From positions 1 to 46,634 of the forward strand of contig DYLW01000018.1 in assembly GCA_020721865.1 (NCBI GenBank): a DNA stretch of 46,634 nt, in the 5' to 3' direction. The translations under genes were made by a program, and so were the position numbers. Positions 1 to 6,141 of this stretch are shown here, in pieces (positions within the stretch are counted from its first letter, which is position 1; each line of letters begins with the position of its first letter). Below the pieces are notes generated by a model that saw only the letters and a program-made list of their open reading frames with translations, did no database searches and was not told where the DNA came from. The stretch is from Leptospira biflexa. GTDB lineage: Bacteria > Spirochaetota > Leptospiria > Turneriellales > DYLW01.

Positions 1-64
1 TGTGACAGTCACACCGGGGAGGAGACATAATATGTGACAGTCACACCGGGGATGCGACATAATA
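1..64. repeat. Two tandem 32-bp repeats with palindromic core
   Basis: Positions 1-32 and 33-64 are near-identical copies that differ only at two or three bases near the 3' end. Each begins with the 13-bp palindrome TGTGACAGTCACA (1-13 and 33-45) and ends with GAGACATAAT or GCGACATAAT. The array is cut by the window edge, so there may be more copies upstream. A partial third unit may follow at 65-80 (TGGACGTCACC). The symmetric core could be a protein-binding site or a REP-like element. Its place 130 bp upstream of an envelope operon suits either reading. Confidence 0.85.
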
Positions 65-197
65 TGGACGTCACCTTGGGTAAAACCCATCGAAAAAAAG
101 TTGAAAAATGCTTTATCTTTCCGTCGGATTATCTGCAATGTCAGAATGGCAGACGGTTTGCGGGTCCGGAATGGAAACGCAACGTTAAGGAGGGGAT

Positions 198-1319
198 ATG
201 AACATGTATAAGATGATTTTATTTACAGGGATTCTGGCTGTGGCCGTTTCCTGCGGCAGTGCGGGTTTACCGGAGACGGATCTTCCGGAAGAGGCGGTGG
301 GGTTCCAGTTTACGGACGGCACTTCCATGAGTTCCAATACGGCCGATGAGCATCATCCGGTGATGCTGGGCAACCATTTCTATTATGTTTCTGATGTGGG
401 AGTGGATTCCTTTGTGCACCACGCGGTTTTACAGTCCGATGGAAAATTCCAGAACCTGGGCAGATTGAAAGATCCCGCCGGCAGTGCGGATGTGAACCTG
501 AAAGATTTGGGGACATACCAAACAAACGAGTGCCAGATTGGCACTGGGAATAACGATTACTGGGATATGCACGGGGTGACCATGCAGGATGGGCAGTCCT
601 TTCTGATCTTTGGCAGGAGAATTAAGCCCGCAAATGATGACGCAAACGGTATCTGTGTGGCTCCGCTAAATGGCAGTGGGGCGATAGACTGGAGTGGTGT
701 AAAACTCTATCTTCTGGGAAATGATACTGGGTCTGAGTGTGCCCGCCCCATCGCCGTGGGCTTTATGGTGACAGACGACGGCCATCTGGGAGTTTTTCAG
801 AATTTTGGGGGAAGAACGGCTTCTGCAGGGATCACTTTCCAGAAACTGGCATATAATACGGCAACTAAAAGCATTGTTTCAACAGTTAATACAACAACGT
901 GTTCCATTAGTGGCAAAAAGATGCCCACCAAATTGATCCCGTTGCCCGTTCCCGTTTTGAATTATCCCCCCGGTGCCTTTGCTCTTGAAGTACGGCATGT
1001 TCATGTGCAAAAATATGGGGTGGATTTTCAGATCCTGAACAACAACGGGCGGTTGCAGCTTCTGGGGGAATTCGGGAGCACTCCGCTGGTGCTGGATATT
1101 TTTGATCCGGTGTACTATGAAAAATGCTCCATTAATTCGCCCTCCATTGGTCCGGATAAGCGGTTTTATTTTGCGGCCAAATGCCAAAATCCGCAGTTTC
1201 CCACGCAGGATTTATACCGGATTAACTACCCCACGGTGGATGAAATGGGGCCGGCACGGAAGATCATCCGTTACATCCTGACCGGAGAAAAACCGGAGCT
1301 GGGGATTCCGCTTCCGTAA
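198..1319 (+). CDS. Putative lipoprotein, unknown function (373 aa)
   Basis: The product starts with a basic, hydrophobic signal sequence and a lipobox AVSC with the lipidated cysteine at residue 19, so it is probably an envelope lipoprotein. The start is supported by the strong ribosome-binding site AAGGAGGGG at about 187-195. The mature part is rich in short Gly/Asp-containing beta segments, as in propeller-like or sandwich folds, but I recognise no family. It is the first of four co-directional genes (gap of 29 bp to the next) that all encode exported proteins, which suggests a shared role at the cell surface. Confidence 0.8.
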   Translation: MNMYKMILFTGILAVAVSCGSAGLPETDLPEEAVGFQFTDGTSMSSNTADEHHPVMLGNHFYYVSDVGVDSFVHHAVLQSDGKFQNLGRLKDPAGSADVNLKDLGTYQTNECQIGTGNNDYWDMHGVTMQDGQSFLIFGRRIKPANDDANGICVAPLNGSGAIDWSGVKLYLLGNDTGSECARPIAVGFMVTDDGHLGVFQNFGGRTASAGITFQKLAYNTATKSIVSTVNTTTCSISGKKMPTKLIPLPVPVLNYPPGAFALEVRHVHVQKYGVDFQILNNNGRLQLLGEFGSTPLVLDIFDPVYYEKCSINSPSIGPDKRFYFAAKCQNPQFPTQDLYRINYPTVDEMGPARKIIRYILTGEKPELGIPLP

Positions 1320-1348
1320 CGGGGCGATCGTAAAGGGAGAATCTGAAT

Positions 1349-2041
1349 ATGGTAAAAATGGGGAGTTTTCTTCTGGCCGGGGTTCTGGTGGCCGGTTTAT
1401 GCGGGGTTTCTGCTTACGCGGAACCGGACAAAAAGAAGGCCACTCCTCCCCCGTCCGCAGAAAAATCCAAACCGGAAGAGAAAAAATCGGACAAAAATGA
1501 AAAAACCATAAACCGGATTGTCGCGGAAATGGAGCAGGATGAGGAGAGTGAGATGGGGGTTTTCCGCTCCCTTCTGGCCCAAAAAAAGGCCACCCGGAAG
1601 GATCTGTACAATATTTTTCTGATGCAGTCCGGGCAATTCGCTCAAATGCCCAAACCCATCCAGCGGCTGGACTGGATCAAAGCACGGGATAAATCCATCC
1701 GGACAGAAGCGGATCTGGATGTGGAAATCACCCGTGGAGAGGTGGCACGGTTTCTGCATAAAAACGGGAAATATGAAAAGGGGATGATGTATTCCCTCAC
1801 CGGACTGGAGAGGTACGCGTTCCGGGATATGGTGGCTCTGGGGATTATGGCTTCCTCCTCATCGTCCGGGGATAAACTGAGCGGAGCCCAGCTTATGGGG
1901 GTTTTTGAGCTCGCGGAAAAGGTGACAGTCACCAAGAAAACCTGGCCACGGGTGGAGGAAGTCCCAGCGGAGGCACCGGACATACCGGAAAGAATTGTCA
2001 ATGCAGATAAAGATAAACTTATGAAACCCAAAGGTAAATGA
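1349..2041 (+). CDS. Exported protein with charged linker, unknown function (230 aa)
   Basis: Residues 1-24 look like a Sec signal peptide ending at AYA. A Lys/Glu/Pro-rich low-complexity linker (about 25-55) follows, then a mostly helical domain. It could be a periplasmic adaptor in which the linker spans distance and the helical part binds a partner. A purine-rich stretch (AAAGGGAGA) lies just upstream of the ATG. It sits between a lipoprotein and a FecR-domain gene and is probably co-transcribed with them. I do not recognise the family. An 11-bp palindrome GTGACAGTCAC occurs inside the gene at 1922-1932. Confidence 0.7.
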   Translation: MVKMGSFLLAGVLVAGLCGVSAYAEPDKKKATPPPSAEKSKPEEKKSDKNEKTINRIVAEMEQDEESEMGVFRSLLAQKKATRKDLYNIFLMQSGQFAQMPKPIQRLDWIKARDKSIRTEADLDVEITRGEVARFLHKNGKYEKGMMYSLTGLERYAFRDMVALGIMASSSSSGDKLSGAQLMGVFELAEKVTVTKKTWPRVEEVPAEAPDIPERIVNADKDKLMKPKGK

Positions 2042-2069
2042 AACCCAATTTAAATTTAAAGGAGACTAT

Positions 2070-2837
2070 ATGAAAAAGAATATTTTGCATGGTTTATTGG
2101 TTTTACTGGCGTCTTTGTTTTTTGTGGCGACGATGGATGCCAAAACGATAGGGAAAATCAGCTTCGTTTCCGGAAATGCCCAGATACAGAACGGCTCCGA
2201 AGCATGGAAAGATGTCAATATCGGGACGCCGGTTCTGGACACCTCCCGCATCCAGACAGGATATAACGGAAAGGTGACTGTCACCATGATCAACGGAACC
2301 AGGATGGCCATTGGAAAGGCCACTCTCATTGGGATGGAGAAATTTGCCACCGGAGGGTACGGCACCCAGACCAATGTGAATCTGCGGATTGGGACAGTCA
2401 CCGCCTATGTGGCCAAAAACGATACAAGCCGGAATTACTTCCGGGTGCGTACCCCCACAGCGGTTGCGGGAGTACGGGGAACCGTGGAGCAGATATCCTA
2501 TCTTCCCGATTCCGGAACAGAGGTAAAGCTCATTGAATCCGCAGCGGATGTCATCAACCGGCAGGGTCTGGCTGCGAAAGTACCCCAAGGTTCGGCAGCC
2601 CGTTCCCACGGCAAGGAGGGCTTGCAGCGTCCTCTGGACAAGGCCAAAATGGACGCCCGGGTGCGGATGGAAAATCCCGGTATGGGCAGAGAGGAAAGAA
2701 AGGGAGTTGCCCATTTCCGGGGAGTTGTGGGAAATCCGGGTCAGTGGAAAGCCATGCAGGGGGATATGCGGCGGTTGCGGCACATCAACCGGTTTGACTC
2801 CAGAAAAGGGCGGGTGATGAAGCTGGAGAGGCTTTGA
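2070..2837 (+). CDS. FecR-domain exported protein (255 aa)
   Basis: A signal peptide (residues 1-24, ending VATMDA) is followed by a FecR domain at about 25-150. The domain has the typical opening (GKISFVSGNAQIQNG) and the diagnostic segment RTPTAVAGVRGT at about 128-139. FecR domains in sigma/anti-sigma systems sense ligands in the periplasm, but no sigma factor or TonB receptor is nearby. In spirochaetes such proteins are often stand-alone envelope proteins. The last ~85 residues are strongly basic and Arg/Gly/Met-rich, which is unusual and may bind an acidic partner or peptidoglycan. It lies just upstream of an outer-membrane barrel gene and is probably co-expressed with it. Confidence 0.85.
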   Translation: MKKNILHGLLVLLASLFFVATMDAKTIGKISFVSGNAQIQNGSEAWKDVNIGTPVLDTSRIQTGYNGKVTVTMINGTRMAIGKATLIGMEKFATGGYGTQTNVNLRIGTVTAYVAKNDTSRNYFRVRTPTAVAGVRGTVEQISYLPDSGTEVKLIESAADVINRQGLAAKVPQGSAARSHGKEGLQRPLDKAKMDARVRMENPGMGREERKGVAHFRGVVGNPGQWKAMQGDMRRLRHINRFDSRKGRVMKLERL

Positions 2838-2849
2838 GGGAGTAATTTT

Positions 2850-4424
2850 TTGAAAAGGATGTATATGAAATTTTGGGCGGGTTTACCCTTAACGGTGTTC
2901 GTTGCAATGCTCGTTACGGTATTCGGAGGCATATCCATGCGTGCGGAAACCGTAAAAAAAATGGTGGATGATCTGGACAATGCCGGCGTGGTAAATCCCC
3001 CCAAAAAAGCAACGGCGGTTAATTCAGAGGAAGACACATCGTTCTATCAAAATGAAGATGCCATGAATATTGGCGGGCTCAAGCCCACGGAGGAGGACAC
3101 GGAAGTCATCAATCCCCACCAGATGGATTATGGTCTGGTGGTGAGCCATAATGATTATTATGACAACGTGACGGAGAATAATCTGCTTCTGGGGTACTAC
3201 CGCCCGTATTTTCAATACCGTTACAACGGACGCCATGAAGCCAATATCCGGGGGAAATTCAGTGCCAAATATTACAAATATCCGTCCACCACGGCAACCC
3301 AGGAAGAATATTATGGTACGCTGGAAGTGCTCACATACGGGTTGCGGACAAATAGCCATAATCTGGACATCGGGCGGAAATACTACCGGTTGGGGGGAGG
3401 CCTGGTGCTTTCCAATTATGCGGATGGTCTCCAGTACACCTTTGTGTCTCCGTATTCCAGTATCACGGTGGTGGCCGCATATTCCGGTACCTACGGGAAA
3501 GATTTATGCAAGCTGAGCATAGAGGGATGTTCCAGCGAAAAGAATTCCTTTGATATTCTGGAAGACCGCCCGGAGGATGCAAACATCGGACGGCTGGGCC
3601 AACGGATTCTGGCCGGAGGACAACTGGATCTACCGCACACTGGTGACGCCCAGCTATCCCTCATTGGGCTCTATACCTATGATCTGATTCAGGAAGATTC
3701 CAAAAGCGAACAGAATTATGGATACCATCCTTACTATGCCGGGGTGAGTCTGGACGGATTTTTGGGAACGCCCATGTTTTCCTATCTTTTTGAAGTGTAT
3801 TACCAGGGCGGCAAAACGTACAATATTGATTATGAAAGTAGTAATCCAATCACCGGTGTCACCACCAGTATTTCCGGAAAAGATCCGGTGAAAATTTCCG
3901 CCTATGCCATCCAATCGGAAATTAATATTCTCCTGCCCTTTGGGGCAAATTATTTTAAGCCGGAAGCGGTGTTTGAGTTTGCCATGGGGAGCGGAGATGC
4001 GGATAAAGAATCCACCACAGATCCCATCAATGCGAACGCCACAGGGAAGGACGCGGGATTTTATGCCTTTGGGGTATATTCCGGGGGGCTGGCTCTCAAG
4101 CCGTCTCTGGGCAATCTGCAGATTTACCGGGCGGGGCTGGACTTCCGGCCGGCGTATTTTTTCTACCCTCTCCGGAATCTGGCATTTTCCACCCGCTATT
4201 CCTTATATCAGAAGCATATCAGTGCCGGCGTCATTTCCGATACGTCCGCCACCGGAAGCGGGCGGCTGGTGGGCCATGGGTTTGATTTCTCCATGACGTT
4301 CAATGCCCGTTCAGATGTCCAGTTATACTTTGGTTATGGTCTATTCCAGCCCAGGACGGCCTATGAGTCCGCATACCGGAGCATGCAACATGCATATCTG
4401 GCGAATGTAACTCTGGTATTTTAA
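2850..4424 (+). CDS. Outer-membrane beta-barrel protein (524 aa)
   Basis: A hydrophobic signal sequence (about residues 8-30) precedes a Tyr/Gly-rich, alternating-hydrophobicity protein. It ends in LVF with a terminal Phe, the usual BAM recognition signature of outer-membrane barrels, and its size would suit a porin or export barrel of 16-18 strands. The start is ambiguous. TTG at 2850 has GGGAG seven bases upstream; ATG at 2859 or 2865 is also possible, the latter with AAAAGG upstream. It closes the four-gene envelope cluster. The substrate cannot be told from sequence. Confidence 0.75.
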   Translation: MKRMYMKFWAGLPLTVFVAMLVTVFGGISMRAETVKKMVDDLDNAGVVNPPKKATAVNSEEDTSFYQNEDAMNIGGLKPTEEDTEVINPHQMDYGLVVSHNDYYDNVTENNLLLGYYRPYFQYRYNGRHEANIRGKFSAKYYKYPSTTATQEEYYGTLEVLTYGLRTNSHNLDIGRKYYRLGGGLVLSNYADGLQYTFVSPYSSITVVAAYSGTYGKDLCKLSIEGCSSEKNSFDILEDRPEDANIGRLGQRILAGGQLDLPHTGDAQLSLIGLYTYDLIQEDSKSEQNYGYHPYYAGVSLDGFLGTPMFSYLFEVYYQGGKTYNIDYESSNPITGVTTSISGKDPVKISAYAIQSEINILLPFGANYFKPEAVFEFAMGSGDADKESTTDPINANATGKDAGFYAFGVYSGGLALKPSLGNLQIYRAGLDFRPAYFFYPLRNLAFSTRYSLYQKHISAGVISDTSATGSGRLVGHGFDFSMTFNARSDVQLYFGYGLFQPRTAYESAYRSMQHAYLANVTLVF

Positions 4425-4574
4425 GCCCCGCCTATGGAAACCCGGAAAAAGAGATGACAATATTGCGTTCTTTCCTAAATAGCCGGGATGGCAGATAAAT
4501 TCACAAAAACCGTCTGGTTCTGGATCATCATAGTGGCTACCCCGGGGCGGATGGTTTTCATCCTTCGCGTCCGG

Positions 4575-4692
4575 GGAAAATCCGTATAAAATTAACCCCA
4601 TGAACCCCGATTATGGAGGGCGTTCTGTGCGGGGAAAATTCTCCGGTTTTCAACGCTATTGGGGAGTGTCCTTGGGCCGGATTTCCGTGGAT
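4575..4692 (+). pseudogene. Decayed remnant of the split-barrel flavoprotein gene
   Basis: 4575-4607 closely matches 10177-10209, and 4613-4692 closely matches 10415-10495, both inside the intact flavoprotein gene at 9722-10573. The roughly 200 bp that separate the two blocks in the intact gene are missing here. The second block also carries a one-base deletion relative to the intact copy (ATGGAGGGCGTTCTGTGC versus ATGGAGGATGTCCTGGTGC). The remnant stops two bases before the left coiled-coil copy. It therefore derives from a duplication of the flavoprotein/coiled-coil pair followed by decay. The stretch 4425-4574 shows no convincing gene. Confidence 0.85.
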
Positions 4693-4696
4693 GCCC

Positions 4697-5212
4697 TCAG
4701 TCAAATATTTTAATAACGGAAATAAGCGTCCCCAAAGTCACAAAGCCAACCATAATGAGCCATTGCATAAACACAAAGCGTTTTTCCATCTGCTCAAAGC
4801 GTTTTTCCATATTTATTTGCATATCTTCAAAGCGTTTATCTACCTGCTCAAATCGCTTATCCACCGCCTCAAAGCGTTTTTCTATAAACTCAAAACGTTT
4901 GTCCATATATTTCTGGTTTTCCTCAAAACGTTTGTCCATATATTTCTGGTTTTCCTCAAATCGGCGGTCCATATCCTTTTTCAGGTCAATGAGAATATCC
5001 CTCTGGTGTTTGAGTTCTTCTTCCACCCGGACAATGCGTTCATTTACCAGTAAAAATTTTTCCTCCAGAGAGCTACCACTGGACAAACGCGGGCTTTTTT
5101 TGACCACATTCATATCCTGAATTTTCTTCTGGATCATAGCTTCCATTTTCGTTTCCAGAGCATGGAGCAATTCCTGATTTTTTTCTGCTTTTTTGGTTAC
5201 GACTTCAGGCAT
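4697..5212 (-). CDS. Heptad-repeat coiled-coil, tail-anchored membrane protein, copy A (171 aa)
   Basis: From the start MPEVVTKKAEK, the N-terminal ~80 residues are charged helix. Then come eight tandem units built on (M/V/I)(D/E)KRFE at 7- or 11-residue spacing, and finally a single hydrophobic segment (QWLIMVGFVTLGTLISVI) near the C terminus. This predicts a long coiled coil anchored by a C-terminal membrane helix. It is nearly identical to copy B (10659-11087) outside the repeat block. Two 33-bp units in the repeat block are exact tandem copies (about 4888-4953). A longer open frame runs upstream to 5602, but the shared start with copy B and overlap with the divergent regulator gene favour 5212. 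Function unknown. Confidence 0.8.
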   Translation of the reverse strand: MPEVVTKKAEKNQELLHALETKMEAMIQKKIQDMNVVKKSPRLSSGSSLEEKFLLVNERIVRVEEELKHQRDILIDLKKDMDRRFEENQKYMDKRFEENQKYMDKRFEFIEKRFEAVDKRFEQVDKRFEDMQINMEKRFEQMEKRFVFMQWLIMVGFVTLGTLISVIKIFD

Positions 5213-5256
5213 AGGGGATGAAATGTGATTTTTACAATATGTCAAGATTTTTTTAA
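5213..5256 (-). promoter_or_regulatory. Conserved upstream block of coiled-coil copy A
   Basis: The 44 bp upstream of copy A are preserved upstream of copy B (about 11095-11138), after which the two sequences diverge. Read on the minus strand, both contain TTGACA (5240-5245 here, 11122-11127 in copy B) followed at 17 bp by only a weak -10 (TTCATC). The shared promoter-like block suggests that both copies are expressed in the same way. Confidence 0.4.
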
Positions 5257-5293
5257 TAATTTCATATATATTCCTGATTTTTACATTTTTTAC

Positions 5294-5324
5294 TTGACAC
5301 ACTGCCAGAATCTGGTAATACCAG
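5294..5324 (+). promoter_or_regulatory. Promoter with overlapping FadR-type operator upstream of the regulator
   Basis: TTGACA at 5294-5299 is followed after 16 bp by TAATAC at 5316-5321, a good sigma-70 type promoter. The -10 box lies inside the perfect palindrome CTGGTAATACCAG (5312-5324), which contains TGGT-N3-ACCA, the form of operator known for FadR/PdhR/LldR-type GntR regulators. The start codon at 5364 gives a leader of about 35 nt. The arrangement predicts autorepression. No second clear copy was seen ahead of the glycyl radical enzyme gene, so one transcript may cover the operon. Confidence 0.65.
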
Positions 5325-5363
5325 TTACCGGTTGGTTTATGGCCGGAACCACAAAGGGGGATT

Positions 5364-6113
5364 ATGATCGCGAAAATGGAACCGCTGGTTTCAGAAAGCC
5401 TCAAGGATGTATTTGTGGACAGATTTGAGTCTGCCATTCTTTCCGGGGAATTTTCTTCCGGAGAGCTTTTGCCATCGGAACGGGACTTGGCTGCACAATT
5501 GCAGGTGAGCCGGCCGGTGGTGCACGAAGGTCTTCTGGAGCTTTCTGTCCGGGGATTAGTGACTCTGAAACCCAGATCCAGAGCGGTTGTGAATAATCTC
5601 AAAAAAGAGGGATCCTTATCCCTGCTCCATTCGCTGATGAATTATCACGGGGATACCCTGGCTCCACATATCCAGAAAAGCATTCTGGATCTGCGCCTTC
5701 TCTTTGAGGTGGAAAACGCTGCTTTGGCTGCCCGTCATATTACTCTGGAACAGTTACGGGAAATGGAGCAGATTCTGCAAAGAGAAGAGGGAATTTTATC
5801 CGCTCCGGACGTGGTTTCCTTGGAAGCAATCACCGATCTGGATTTTGCTTTCCACCATCTGTTATGCGAAGCATCCGGAAATTTTATTTATCCTCTGCTG
5901 ATGAATTCCTTCCGGCCAGTGTATGGGGAACTTTCCTCCCGGTTTTTTTCTGATCGCAAGCTCTTACCGGGAGTGTATGCCAGCCACAAAGAATTGTACT
6001 TTGCCATACAGAATAGAAATGAAAAAAACGCCAGAAAAATTATGACCAAGATCCTAACCCATGGATCTGCAGAGCTGCAGAGAATACTCGCACAGAAAAA
6101 TAAAGTTAAATGA
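5364..6113 (+). CDS. GntR-family regulator, FadR/FCD subfamily (249 aa)
   Basis: The N-terminal winged helix (about residues 10-75) has the GntR pattern LPSERDLAAQLQVSRPVVHEGL, split here as LPSERDLAAQ and VSRPVVHEGL. A C-terminal all-helical FCD ligand domain (about 95-235) follows, with the metal-binding Asp/His set (DLDFAFHH, ASHKEL and LTHG). FCD regulators usually sense small carboxylates or sugar acids. The gene precedes the glycyl radical enzyme and activase genes, so it most likely controls them in response to their substrate. A palindromic operator overlaps its own promoter, and a G-rich ribosome-binding site (GGGGG) lies just upstream of the ATG. Confidence 0.9.
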   Translation: MIAKMEPLVSESLKDVFVDRFESAILSGEFSSGELLPSERDLAAQLQVSRPVVHEGLLELSVRGLVTLKPRSRAVVNNLKKEGSLSLLHSLMNYHGDTLAPHIQKSILDLRLLFEVENAALAARHITLEQLREMEQILQREEGILSAPDVVSLEAITDLDFAFHHLLCEASGNFIYPLLMNSFRPVYGELSSRFFSDRKLLPGVYASHKELYFAIQNRNEKNARKIMTKILTHGSAELQRILAQKNKVK

Positions 6114-6129
6114 AATATAAAAATTAAAC

Positions 6130-6141
6130 GGAGGAGTTATC
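6130..6141 (+). promoter_or_regulatory. Shine-Dalgarno with non-canonical start codon of the glycyl radical enzyme
   Basis: GGAGGAG at 6130-6136 is the only strong ribosome-binding site ahead of the enzyme. No ATG, GTG or TTG in the enzyme's frame follows it until TTG at 6298, which lies inside conserved coding sequence. The codon in a start-like place is ATC (6139-6141), only a few bases after the site; ATT at 6163 is another option. The frame is open from 6121. Either a rare AUC/AUU start is used or a base has changed. Confidence 0.5.

Noticed and set aside
1..64. CRISPR array at the left edge.
   Set aside because: The two 32-bp copies are directly adjacent without spacers, and no cas gene is in the window.
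2070..2837. FecR protein as part of a sigma/anti-sigma iron uptake system.
   Set aside because: No ECF sigma factor or TonB-dependent receptor occurs nearby, and the neighbouring barrel lacks a visible plug domain or TonB box.
4613..5120. Plus-strand frames with many Phe/Leu/Lys or Ser/Arg repeats across the coiled-coil genes.
   Set aside because: They are antisense shadows of the repeat block; the repetitive composition is that of the complementary heptads.
5213..5602. Extension of the left coiled-coil frame to a 301-residue protein starting at 5602.
   Set aside because: The extra 130 residues lie antisense to the GntR gene and its promoter, have no counterpart in copy B, and the shared MPEVV start fits both copies.
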